This document shows positions 18,068 to 26,120 of a stretch of DNA of 64,000 bases, piece after piece (the first letter of the stretch is position 1; each line of letters begins with the position of its first letter). The stretch covers positions 372,001 to 436,000 of the forward strand of contig CAWBUS010000012.1 in NCBI GenBank assembly GCA_963792025.1, in the 5' to 3' direction. The DNA comes from Ginsengibacter sp963792025 (GTDB lineage: Bacteria; Bacteroidota; Bacteroidia; Chitinophagales; Chitinophagaceae). The position numbers and the translations under genes were made by a program. Below the pieces are notes generated by a model. It was not told the DNA's origin. It saw only the letters and a list, made by a program, of their open reading frames with translations, and made no database searches.

Positions 18068-19072
18068 TTATGGAAATTTTTTGAAGATGGTAAATCGCAG
18101 AATGAATTCAATTAAGAGAAACGCCATTGCGGCAAAAATAAACGGGTAAAATTTTTCGGTGAAACGATGAAAAGTAGTTATTTCTACTTTTGATTTTTCG
18201 AGACGATCGATTTCTGCATAAATACTTTTCAGGCTTTGATTGTCGGTGGCTCTAAAGTATCGACCCCCTGTTTGATCCGCAATATTTCTTAATAATTTCT
18301 CGTCAATAGCCACTTTCTCATTTTGCATCACGATACCCATGGGCGTACTTACGGGTGTAGGAGCGTACCCATCAGTTCCCACTCCAATTGTATAAACTTT
18401 TACTTTAAACGTTTTAGCAATTTCCAAAGCTGTGGCAGGGTCAATTAGTCCACCATTATTAACTCCATCAGTTAAAAGTATTACCACTTTACTTTTTGCC
18501 TTGCTGTTTCTCAACCTGTCAACACTTGTTGCCAATCCCGAGCCAATAGCAGTTCCATCTTCCAGTAATCCATTTCTTATTTGTTCAATTTGGTTAATCA
18601 ACACTGCGTGATCGGTGGTTAAGGGACATTGCGTAAAACTTTCTCCGGAAAAAATAACAATGCCAATCCTGTCATTCGGCCGGTTGTTCACAAAGTCTTC
18701 AGCAACCTTCTTTGCCGCCTCCATCCTGTTAGGCTGAAAATCCTGCGCAGTCATGCTACCGCTAACGTCGATACATAAAATAATGTCAACGCCTTCCCCC
18801 TCCGATTGTTGCTCCTCATATTTTACCTGCGGACGTGCTAATGCAATTATTATACAACTTATCGCGAGCAACCGTAGTATGAATGGAACATTTTGAAATG
18901 TATTTCTCCATGAGCGGGTATTCGACAATCCTTTCGTGGTGGAAATTCCAACAGCAGCAGTCTGCTTTTTCCCTTTTATTACTTTCCAATAAATGAGTAA
19001 GGGAATAATAGCAAACAACCAAAAAAACAGCGGTTGCCCAAATGTTATATCGTTGAAATAATCAACTAGCAC
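18068..19072 (-). CDS. batA: BatA-like von Willebrand factor A membrane protein
   Basis: A 334-residue protein with two N-terminal transmembrane segments (LFFWLFAIIPLLIYW and ILRLLAISCIIIALA), a VWA domain (about 90-290) and a C-terminal helix. The MIDAS motif is DVSGSMTAQDF with the matching TDG later (VILLTDGVNNGG). BatA proteins belong to the Bacteroides aerotolerance group and probably act with a MoxR ATPase as a chaperone-type complex at the membrane. Start is GTG at 19072, overlapping the upstream stop by 11 bp. The usual batB, batC and batD genes do not follow. Confidence 0.88.
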   Translation of the reverse strand: MLVDYFNDITFGQPLFFWLFAIIPLLIYWKVIKGKKQTAAVGISTTKGLSNTRSWRNTFQNVPFILRLLAISCIIIALARPQVKYEEQQSEGEGVDIILCIDVSGSMTAQDFQPNRMEAAKKVAEDFVNNRPNDRIGIVIFSGESFTQCPLTTDHAVLINQIEQIRNGLLEDGTAIGSGLATSVDRLRNSKAKSKVVILLTDGVNNGGLIDPATALEIAKTFKVKVYTIGVGTDGYAPTPVSTPMGIVMQNEKVAIDEKLLRNIADQTGGRYFRATDNQSLKSIYAEIDRLEKSKVEITTFHRFTEKFYPFIFAAMAFLLIEFILRFTIFKKFP

Positions 19073-20039
19073 TTTCGTTTTTTTGATTGAGATTTTTGTT
19101 CACTTCCGTTATCGTCGCCCTTACCTGCTGCAGACATGTTTCGCTTTCCTGTTGCGAAGGAATAAATTTTGCAAATTTTACTGCGTTACTCATGCGAACA
19201 CAATTGGCAAATGCAGACACCTGTTCTTTACTCAAATTATAATCGCCGAGTTCCATCAGCATTTCGTCAGACGTGAGGTGCATCTTATACATTTTCGTTT
19301 TCCTCGAAATATAGCGCTTAAAGATATCCGTTAGTCTCGTGTGGTATGCTTTCACCTCATTATTCTGAAGCAGTTGCTCTTTATCCAGGTTATCTAAAGA
19401 TTGCATGGCTTCATCATAAGGCGATAGTTTTGATTTAAAAATATCAGGCTCCTTTTTCTTTTTTAGAAATTTTATCAAAAATCTTATCCAGAAGAAAAGC
19501 AAAATAAGTGCAACACCCAATATAGCCCACCACCACCACGCCCATTCTTTTTTTACTTCTATAATTGATTTAATATCATGAAAGGTAGCGACACTATCAA
19601 TGGGTGAATAGGAAACCTGTATAGGAATTGAATCCGTAACAAGGTTAAAGGCAGAATCTCCCTGCAAAGTTTCCATGTTTATAACCAAGGGAGGGATCAC
19701 CTGCCGCCCGGAATCAAAACAGGTTAGCGTTATTTCCTGGCTGAAAGCAATATTCCCATTTGGGCTGGTTGAATCAATTTTATTTTCCTTTACCACCCTG
19801 AAATGTCCTATTGTATCGGTTATATTAAACCAGGAGAGGCGATACGTATTATCGGGCATCGAAGTGGAAACCTTGTAATGCAATTGCCCGCCGATAAGAA
19901 TATTTGGTTGATCAACAGAAGCTTTTACAGATGGCGGCTGAGCAAAAATATTTTGTGCAAACCAACGAGAACCCAACAGGAAAAATAATATAACTAACGA
20001 TTTATTATAAACGCTTTTCTTCAATTGCTTTCTTTTCAC
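19062..20039 (-). CDS. Signal-peptide and single-TM protein of the MoxR/Bat operon (BatD-like)
   Basis: A 325-residue protein. The N-terminal signal region (YNKSLVILFFLLGSRWFAQ) is followed by an extracytoplasmic beta-rich domain of about 140 residues, a transmembrane helix (WAWWWWAILGVALILLFFWI, about 167-190) and a basic cytoplasmic domain with helical segments (YDEAMQSLDNLDKEQ, RYISRKTKMYKMH). This anatomy fits the BatD-like proteins that lie between DUF58 and BatA in Bacteroidota. The start is GTG one base after the DUF58 stop, so translation is coupled. Specific function unknown; presumed partner of the MoxR-VWA system. Confidence 0.72.
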   Translation of the reverse strand: MKRKQLKKSVYNKSLVILFFLLGSRWFAQNIFAQPPSVKASVDQPNILIGGQLHYKVSTSMPDNTYRLSWFNITDTIGHFRVVKENKIDSTSPNGNIAFSQEITLTCFDSGRQVIPPLVINMETLQGDSAFNLVTDSIPIQVSYSPIDSVATFHDIKSIIEVKKEWAWWWWAILGVALILLFFWIRFLIKFLKKKKEPDIFKSKLSPYDEAMQSLDNLDKEQLLQNNEVKAYHTRLTDIFKRYISRKTKMYKMHLTSDEMLMELGDYNLSKEQVSAFANCVRMSNAVKFAKFIPSQQESETCLQQVRATITEVNKNLNQKNESAS

Positions 20040-20040
20040 T

Positions 20041-20910
20041 TTATTTTCTTCTTAAAAAAAACTGTTGAAGGATTTTCACATAATCCTCATCTGTACGCAA
20101 ATGCAATAAATCAGCCCCCGATTTTTTGAAAATGCTTTTGCAACGCTCACTATGTTTCATAAAGTTCTGCTGGTAATTATAGCGGACCATTGAATCTGCC
20201 GTATCGAGCCATTGTGTCTTACCGGTTTCAAGATCTTCCACTTCCATTAAACCTACGTTGGGAAGTTGCAGATCCATTTTATCATATATCTTAAGCCCTA
20301 TCACATCGTGCCTGCTGGCCATTACCCGAAGCGAATCTTCATATTGCTCGTCAATAAAATCGCTCATGATAAATGCTATGCTTCTGTGCCGATTCGATCT
20401 TGAAAATAACTTCAGTGCTTCGTTAATATTGGTACCGGTTCGTTTAGGTTGTGCCGTTAGTAGTTCCCGTACAATGTATAATGCATGCTGTTTACCCTTC
20501 TTGGGAGGAATATATTTTTCAATCTTATCACTAAAAAAAATAACCCCCACTTTATCGTCATTATTAATAGCGCTGAAAGTAAGAACAGCCCCTATTTCTG
20601 TAATAAGATTTCTTTTGGTACTGTGTATGGTACCAAATAAAGCACTGGCGCTTACGTCTACCAGCAAAACCACGGTAAGTTCTCTTTCTTCCTCAAAAAC
20701 TTTAGTAAACGGATGGGCATAACGGGCGCTCACATTCCAATCGATAAATCTTACATCATCACCATGATAATATTCACGAACTTCCCGAAAGCTCATTCCT
20801 TTCCCTTTAAACGCAGAATGATACTCACCGGTAAAAAGATGTGTTGTAATCTTTTTACTGATAATCTCCAGTTCTTTTACTTTTTTTACTATTTCTGCTG
20901 TTGTTAACAT
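20041..20910 (-). CDS. DUF58 domain protein (VWA-like, MoxR-associated)
   Basis: A 289-residue soluble protein with the DUF58 signature YYHGDDVRFIDWNVSARY (about 48-65) and a degenerate VWA fold after it (VVLLVDVSASALFG, IAFIMSDFIDEQYEDS). Such proteins are almost always encoded beside MoxR ATPases and are thought to be their substrate-adaptor partners. The gene starts at ATG 20910 and ends one base before the GTG of the BatD-like gene. A 130-bp gap with a palindromic repeat separates it from moxR upstream. Confidence 0.9.
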   Translation of the reverse strand: MLTTAEIVKKVKELEIISKKITTHLFTGEYHSAFKGKGMSFREVREYYHGDDVRFIDWNVSARYAHPFTKVFEEERELTVVLLVDVSASALFGTIHSTKRNLITEIGAVLTFSAINNDDKVGVIFFSDKIEKYIPPKKGKQHALYIVRELLTAQPKRTGTNINEALKLFSRSNRHRSIAFIMSDFIDEQYEDSLRVMASRHDVIGLKIYDKMDLQLPNVGLMEVEDLETGKTQWLDTADSMVRYNYQQNFMKHSERCKSIFKKSGADLLHLRTDEDYVKILQQFFLRRK

Positions 20911-20911
20911 G

Positions 20912-20946
20912 GCCTCACCCTAACCCCTCTCCAGAAGGAGAGGGAC
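20912..20946. repeat. REP-like palindrome between moxR and DUF58
   Basis: The string cctcaccctaacccctctcc then agaa then ggagaggg forms a stem CCCTCTCC/GGAGAGGG (20925-20932 and 20937-20944) with a 4-nt loop. It is GC-rich against its AT-rich surroundings and resembles short palindromes seen in many bacterial genomes. Within this window only this copy was seen. It could lower read-through from moxR to the Bat genes. Confidence 0.55.
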
Positions 20947-21039
20947 ATGGATTATTATGGTTAATTAATTTTAATTCTAATAAAATTCTGTATTAAAAAA
21001 TTTACGGCGGTCTGGAACTCCTTACTTATTACTCATACC

Positions 21040-22041
21040 CTATGGTACATTAACTACTTTTAATATCTCCGTTATTATCATTTCCACATTAATGTTTTCA
21101 GCTTCTGCTTCATAAGTAAGGCCAATACGATGGCGTAACACATCCTTACAAATGTTTCTTACATCTTCCGGAATTACATAGCCACGTTTATTTAAGTATG
21201 CGTAGGCCTTAGCAGCCAATGCCAGGTTAATACTTGCTCTTGGTGACCCGCCAAAAGAAATCAGCGGTTTCAGTTTTGATAGATTATAAGTTTCAGGATA
21301 CCGTGTTGCAAACACAATATCAAGAATATAGTGTTCTACCTTTTCATCCATGTAAACCTGACGCACGAGTTCTCTCGCATTTAATATTTCATTAGTTGAA
21401 ACAACTGCGTTTATGGTTGCCTGTTTGAGTCCCTGAACATTTTGCCGTATAATTAATTGCTCTTCACTTTTGGAAGGATAATCAATAACCACCTTCAACA
21501 TAAACCGATCCACCTGCGCTTCCGGCAAAGGATAGGTTCCTTCCTGCTCAATAGGATTTTGAGTAGCCAGCACTAAAAATGGTTCTTCTAATAAATAAGA
21601 ATTATTTCCAATGGTTACCTGACGTTCCTGCATCGCTTCAAGTAAAGCACTTTGTACTTTTGCCGGTGCCCTGTTGATTTCATCAGCAAGGATGAAGTTG
21701 GCAAAAATGGGGCCTTTGCGAACCACGAATTCATTCTTTTGCTGGTTGTAAATCATAGTACCTACCACATCTGCGGGTAACAGATCAGGAGTAAACTGGA
21801 TGCGACTGAAGTGTGCGTGAATGGCATAAGCCAGCGACCTGATAGAAAGTGTTTTTGCCAGCCCAGGAACTCCCTCCAACAAGATATGGCCATTACTTAA
21901 AAGTCCAATTAAAAGCCGTTCTACCATGTGGTTCTGGCCTACGATTACTTTACCAATTTCTGCATGAATTTTATCAATAAAAGAAGCTGAATGATTTATT
22001 TTTTCATTCAGTAAGCGAATGTCTTCTGCGGTTTGTAACAT
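21040..22041 (-). CDS. MoxR family AAA+ ATPase
   Basis: A 333-residue AAA+ ATPase. Walker A is EGVPGLAKTLS, Walker B is FILADEINRAPAKVQ, and sensor 1 and the arginine finger region (ATQNPIEQEGTYPLPEAQVD) are intact; the C-terminal lid holds RHRIGLTYEAEAENI. MoxR proteins act with VWA/DUF58 proteins as chaperone-like complexes that mature or insert metal in target proteins. It opens the operon ending in batA. ATG at 22041 is preferred to a TTG at 22050. It diverges from the YbjQ gene. Confidence 0.93.
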   Translation of the reverse strand: MLQTAEDIRLLNEKINHSASFIDKIHAEIGKVIVGQNHMVERLLIGLLSNGHILLEGVPGLAKTLSIRSLAYAIHAHFSRIQFTPDLLPADVVGTMIYNQQKNEFVVRKGPIFANFILADEINRAPAKVQSALLEAMQERQVTIGNNSYLLEEPFLVLATQNPIEQEGTYPLPEAQVDRFMLKVVIDYPSKSEEQLIIRQNVQGLKQATINAVVSTNEILNARELVRQVYMDEKVEHYILDIVFATRYPETYNLSKLKPLISFGGSPRASINLALAAKAYAYLNKRGYVIPEDVRNICKDVLRHRIGLTYEAEAENINVEMIITEILKVVNVP

Positions 22042-22170
22042 TTTATTCAATAAAATTTAAATTAAAAACTCAAAGGGCGCAAATTACGAACAACCTATAA
22101 AACAAAAACGATGCTAATAATTTGCGTAGAGAAAAAGTATGTTAAATTTGAAGCGTAAAACTATACAATT

Positions 22171-22503
22171 ATGGTAGATGAACAATTAATTACATCAAGC
22201 AACCAGCTCGAAGGATACAAGATAACAAAGCATTTAGGTATTGTTCGCGGAATAACAGTAAGGTCGCGTAGCTTGTTTGGTAATATTGCCGGCGGCTTCC
22301 AAACACTGGTAGGCGGAAGGATTTCAATTTATGTTGATCTATGCGAAAAAACAAGAGTAGAAGCTTACCAGCACATGATTCAACATGCCAATGAAAGGGG
22401 CGCCAATGCAATCATCAATATTAGATATGACGCTAATGAAGTAATGAACGGTGTTACAGAAGTTTTATGTTATGGAACTGCTGTGCAGGTAGTAAACCTT
22501 TAA
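22171..22503 (+). CDS. YbjQ/UPF0145 family protein
   Basis: A 110-residue protein of the YbjQ (heavy-metal-binding domain, UPF0145) family, which forms a homopentameric ring. The typical central segment GIVRGITVRSRSLFGNIAGG and the late ANAIINIRYDANEV are both present. Despite the family name, its biochemical role is uncertain. Single gene, divergent from moxR and convergent with dodecin across a bidirectional hairpin. Confidence 0.9.
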   Translation: MVDEQLITSSNQLEGYKITKHLGIVRGITVRSRSLFGNIAGGFQTLVGGRISIYVDLCEKTRVEAYQHMIQHANERGANAIINIRYDANEVMNGVTEVLCYGTAVQVVNL

Positions 22504-22533
22504 TTCAATTCACAACTAATGTTCTGCAAATTA

Positions 22534-22561
22534 AAAAGAGGGAGTTTAATTTCCCTCTTCT
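22534..22561. terminator. Bidirectional terminator between YbjQ and dodecin genes
   Basis: Arms aagaggga (22536-22543) and tccctctt (22552-22559) form a perfect 8-bp stem. A-rich sequence precedes and T-rich sequence follows only loosely, but the position between two convergent stop codons supports use in both directions. Confidence 0.7.
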
Positions 22562-22584
22562 TAATAAAATAATCCAAGCGAGTT

Positions 22585-22800
22585 TTACGCAAGATTTTTA
22601 CCTCCGACCCTGAAAGAAACTTTACAAATAACGCCGTAGGATGATATGGCGTCGTCTTTCACATGCACTTTAAAATCTTTTACGTAAACGGAGTCAATAT
22701 TTTTTACAGTTTTTGAAACTTCTTTCACTGCATTTTTTATTGCATCATCAAAGCTCTTTTCTGAAGACGCAATTACTTCAATAACTTTTACAATAGCCAT
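22585..22800 (-). CDS. Dodecin family protein
   Basis: A 71-residue dodecin, a dodecameric flavin-binding storage protein. The start MAIVKVIEVIASSEKSFDDA and the segment KNIDSVYVKDFKVHVKDD match the family and its length. The position of the flavin-stacking tryptophan of haloarchaeal dodecin appears to hold a Tyr (SVYVKD), as in a subgroup of bacterial members, so flavin preference may differ. Monocistronic, ending near the hairpin shared with YbjQ. Confidence 0.92.
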   Translation of the reverse strand: MAIVKVIEVIASSEKSFDDAIKNAVKEVSKTVKNIDSVYVKDFKVHVKDDAISSYGVICKVSFRVGGKNLA

Positions 22801-22883
22801 AATAATTTTATTTAGAAGATTAAAATTACCAGAGCAACAAAAATTATTCCGCGAAAAAATAACAGGCAGTTTAATGAATGGAA

Positions 22884-23324
22884 TTAATAATCAAAAGTTT
22901 TTCCCTCTTCTTTATCATAATTCTCATTATACTTTACGAAGAAATTTAAATAAACAACGCGGCTGAATCGCATGAGCCAGGGCTGTAATATAAGTATCGT
23001 TACACCATTTGCCAGCAGCCAGTAAAGAACCCGGTTATCATCTGTTGAAATACCGATTATGATCCACCATGCAATGAAAGTAATTGCAGAAAATAATACA
23101 ACCAATATGTAGCTTATATAACCTGTACCGTACCAAAAGCCAGGCTCGAGGTCAAACTTTTGAGAACATACCGGGCAGGTATCGTACATATCTAAAATAT
23201 AAGAAAGCTTAATTTTTTTATAGGGATTGCTGTTCTTAAACATATCGCCCCGGCGGCATCGCGGACATCGCATGGTAAACATGCTCCATAAAAAATTCGG
23301 TTTCGGCTTTTGCTCTTCTGTCAT
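22884..23324 (-). CDS. DUF983 family membrane protein with zinc-ribbon motif
   Basis: A 146-residue protein with two CxxC pairs in the soluble N-terminal half (RCPRCRRGD and DTCPVCSQKFD), then two transmembrane helices (about 66-92 and 101-125). This is the DUF983 layout; function unknown. Starts 13 bp after the ABC transporter stop on the same strand and may be cotranscribed with it. Confidence 0.88.
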   Translation of the reverse strand: MTEEQKPKPNFLWSMFTMRCPRCRRGDMFKNSNPYKKIKLSYILDMYDTCPVCSQKFDLEPGFWYGTGYISYILVVLFSAITFIAWWIIIGISTDDNRVLYWLLANGVTILILQPWLMRFSRVVYLNFFVKYNENYDKEEGKTFDY

Positions 23325-23337
23325 AACGCAAAGGTAT

Positions 23338-25233
23338 TTAATTCAAAGCCGTTTGAGGGGTCGAAACTTTCTTTCTTTCGCCAATTTGCTGACGCCACAT
23401 GGCATAATATAATCCCATCTGGGAAATTAATTCCTCATGGGTCCCGGTCTCAATTACTTCCCCTTTTTCCAAAACATAAATTTTATCGGCGTGCATGATG
23501 GTACTCAACCTGTGTGCAATTAAAATGGTGATCTGCTCTTTTTTGGAAGAAACATTTTTTATGGTATTGGTGATTTCTTCTTCTGTTAATGAATCAAGCG
23601 AAGAGGTTGCTTCGTCGAAAATCAATAAATGCGGGTGACGCAGTAATGCTCTCGCAATGGATAAACGCTGTTTTTCTCCACCGGAAACTTTTACTCCACC
23701 TTCACCAATCAAAGTATCAAGACCTTTATCGGCCCGTGCCAGCAACGTATTACACGATGCTTTTTGAAGTACATCCAGTATTTCTTCATCTGTTGCAAAA
23801 GGATTTACAAAAAGCAAATTCTCTTTAATAGTTCCCGCAAACAGTTGTGTATCCTGGGTTACAAAGCCAATCTGTGCCCGCAGCACATCAAAGTCAATAT
23901 CTTCACGGGAAATTTTATTGTACAAAATATTCCCTTTTTGCGGAATGTACAAACCTACAAGAAGCTTCACCAATGTTGTTTTTCCCGAGCCTGAAGGGCC
24001 AACGAATGCGATGGTTTCTCCTTTCTTTACATCAAAGCTTATGTCATTTAAAGCTGGTTGCTGCGCCGACTGGTGCTTGAATCTTACATTTATGAACTCA
24101 AGTTCTTCAATATTATGAATTTTTACAGGCCTTGCAGGTTTTACTTCAGGTTTTTTTGACATGAGCTCATGAAAATTATTTAAAGACGCTTCAGCTTCGC
24201 GGTAAGAAATAATTACATTCCCAACTTCCTGCATCGGGCCAAATAAAAAGAAACCGTAAAACATAAATGATAAATACTGCCCTGCATTTAAATGATTGCC
24301 AAATACCAGCCACAACAGGGTGAAAGTAATAACCTGTTGTAAAAAATTCACCATAGTTCCCTGTATGAAACTTAAGGTTCGAATGCTTTTTACTTTGCGC
24401 AACTCAAGCTTTAGAATTTTAAAGGTATTGTTGTTAAGCCGTGTCACTTCCTGTTCAGTTAAGCCTAAACTTTTCACCAATTCAATATTCCTTAAAGATT
24501 CTGTCGTGGAGCCTGCCAACGCATTGGTCTCATAAACAATTCTTTTTTGGATACCTTTTATTCTTCTGCTTAGGACACTAGTAACAACTGCGATTAGTAA
24601 GATACCTACAACATAAACAGGCATTATCGCCCAATGAATACTGAATGCATAAATAGAAATGAAAATCACACTTACAATAATCATGAAAAACACATTGATA
24701 AAATTGGTGATAAACTTCTCCGTGTCTGCTCTCACTTTGGTAAGTATGGATAATGTTTCTCCGCTTCGCTGATCTTCAAAATCCTGGTAAGGTAGGCTCA
24801 TACTATGTTTCAGACCATCCGTAAAAATAGTAGCACCAAATTTTTGTATTAATACGTTACTAAAATAATCCTGTAATGCTTTTGCAATACGACTTATCAT
24901 TGCAGTACCAATCATAAGCATTAAAAAAAATAACAAGCCATGCATTACATCTTTACTAAAAAAATATTCAAACAAATTACTGGTATGACTTTCCTTACCA
25001 AAAAAGAATTCGTGTTCTGTTCTGTGAATTTTTATGGTATCTGTAACATGTACATTTTTTACAACATGTTCTTTTGCTATCACAAATTCATGTGGATGAA
25101 TAGCAAATTGATTCATGATGCCACCAATAATCATTGGAGAAAATAAAGAAAATATCTGGTTAATTGCTGCCAGAAAAAGTGCAAATGCAACAAGCCGTTT
25201 ATAGGGTTTTATGTACGATAATAATATCTTCAT
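23338..25233 (-). CDS. ABC exporter, fused permease-ATPase (MsbA-like)
   Basis: A 631-residue half-transporter: six transmembrane helices (1-325) and a C-terminal ATPase. Walker A is GPSGSGKTT, the signature is VSGGEKQRLS, Walker B is LLIFDEATSSLD and the switch His is LIAHRLST. Such homodimers export lipids, LPS precursors or drugs. The loop between the first two helices is unusually long, with about 65 residues rich in His and Glu (for example IHPHEFVIAKEHVVKNVHV), which could bind metal or a partner. DUF983 follows immediately. The substrate is not inferable. Confidence 0.9.
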   Translation of the reverse strand: MKILLSYIKPYKRLVAFALFLAAINQIFSLFSPMIIGGIMNQFAIHPHEFVIAKEHVVKNVHVTDTIKIHRTEHEFFFGKESHTSNLFEYFFSKDVMHGLLFFLMLMIGTAMISRIAKALQDYFSNVLIQKFGATIFTDGLKHSMSLPYQDFEDQRSGETLSILTKVRADTEKFITNFINVFFMIIVSVIFISIYAFSIHWAIMPVYVVGILLIAVVTSVLSRRIKGIQKRIVYETNALAGSTTESLRNIELVKSLGLTEQEVTRLNNNTFKILKLELRKVKSIRTLSFIQGTMVNFLQQVITFTLLWLVFGNHLNAGQYLSFMFYGFFLFGPMQEVGNVIISYREAEASLNNFHELMSKKPEVKPARPVKIHNIEELEFINVRFKHQSAQQPALNDISFDVKKGETIAFVGPSGSGKTTLVKLLVGLYIPQKGNILYNKISREDIDFDVLRAQIGFVTQDTQLFAGTIKENLLFVNPFATDEEILDVLQKASCNTLLARADKGLDTLIGEGGVKVSGGEKQRLSIARALLRHPHLLIFDEATSSLDSLTEEEITNTIKNVSSKKEQITILIAHRLSTIMHADKIYVLEKGEVIETGTHEELISQMGLYYAMWRQQIGERKKVSTPQTALN

Positions 25234-25301
25234 CTAATAAAATTGAATCTGCAAATTTCGGGAAAAGTGTTTAGAGTTTGGAATTATGAAAAAGTGTAGA
25301 C

Positions 25302-25391
25302 AAAAATTTCGGAAAGTTCGTGTATAACTTTTGGAAAGTTTAGCATGGTCTTTATGGTTTTGTAGACTTCAAAAAACTTTCCAAAAGTTTA
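25302..25391. repeat. REPIN-like palindromic element, copy 1 (downstream of the transposase)
   Basis: A roughly 90-bp element with perfect 16-bp inverted arms aacttttggaaagttt (25326-25341) and aaactttccaaaagtt (25374-25389) and a 32-nt spacer containing an inner gtct/agac pair. Each arm is itself a small palindrome (aacttt-tgg-aaagtt). It matches copy 2 (26031-26120) almost base for base in the same orientation, and the arm also occurs inside the transposase gene. This fits a REPIN, two REP sequences in inverted orientation, tied to the RAYT gene. Confidence 0.8.
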
Positions 25392-25404
25392 AACGAGCCT
25401 TCAT

Positions 25405-26010
25405 TTATTCATCCCATTTGTATTTTAATTCTACAGGTTGATGATGAAACTTAATAAAATATTCTTTCCCACCAAAAATATCGAGAATGATTTGCATAGA
25501 TAATTTTGTCGAAGTCTTGGACAAATAAGTATTGTAAGAGCTATATTTCCATTGAGATAATTCTTTTACAAACCCATGATGTACAGGATTAGCGTGGACA
25601 TAATGAGTTACATTACAAATTTCTGCTTCGTCTTCAATTATCTTCGATTTCATGTTTGGCATAAACAAACTTCCTTTTCTTGAATAAACTTTATTGAAAG
25701 ATTGTGTATAGCTGCTAAATAAATTTGAAAAGGCTTTGCTTATTGTTTTTTCGACAAGCGGCTGAAAACTTTCGTCAGAAAACTTTTGGAAAGTATTAAA
25801 ACTTTCCAAAAGTTTAATCTCTTCTATTTCTTTTATGCTTATCAGAAGATGAAAATGATTTGGAAGTAAGCAGTACGCATGCAAGTTTATCAATGGCAAA
25901 ACATAAATTGCTATTCTACCAAGAAAGAAATTATAATTCCTTTCTTCTATAAAAAGATTCTCTTTTCCGTTCGCATGGTTGTAAACATGGTAAAAACTTC
26001 CAGGGTTCAT
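25405..26010 (-). mobile_element. REP-associated tyrosine transposase (RAYT, Y1/IS200-like)
   Basis: A 201-residue Y1-type HUH transposase. The HxH metal motif is in LPNHFHLLI near residue 53, and the opening NPGSFYHVYNHANGKENLF matches the Bacteroidota RAYT group. A later block FSNLFSSYTQSFNKVYSRKG and the HYVHANPVHHGFV segment are also typical. RAYTs do not carry classic terminal repeats; they are single-copy and act on REP/REPIN elements. Here nearly identical 90-bp palindromic elements flank it on both sides and a third hairpin lies inside the coding sequence, in a variable linker. Gene looks intact. Confidence 0.88.
25780..25815. repeat. Internal hairpin in the transposase gene, same arm as the flanking elements
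   Basis: Arms aaacttttggaaagt (25780-25794) and actttccaaaagttt (25801-25815) pair perfectly over 15 bp around attaaa. They reproduce the arms of the flanking copies. On the coding strand they specify part of a variable linker (KLLESFNTFQKF). Confidence 0.85.
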
Positions 26011-26030
26011 TTGATTATATCAATTCCGAA

Positions 26031-26120
26031 ATAAATTTTGGAAAGTTCATGCGTAACTTTTGGAAAGTTTAGCAAGTCCTTTATAGTTTTGAAGACTACA
26101 AAAAAACTTTCCAAAAGTTA
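26031..26120. repeat. REPIN-like palindromic element, copy 2 (upstream of the transposase, at the yifB stop)
   Basis: Second copy, same orientation as copy 1, with arms aacttttggaaagttt and aaactttccaaaagtt, and inner pair agtc/gact. Its right arm runs into the stop codon of yifB (26118-26120), so the element is inserted flush with the 3' end of that gene. The left side carries the same ggaaagttc half-arm as copy 1. Confidence 0.8.
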
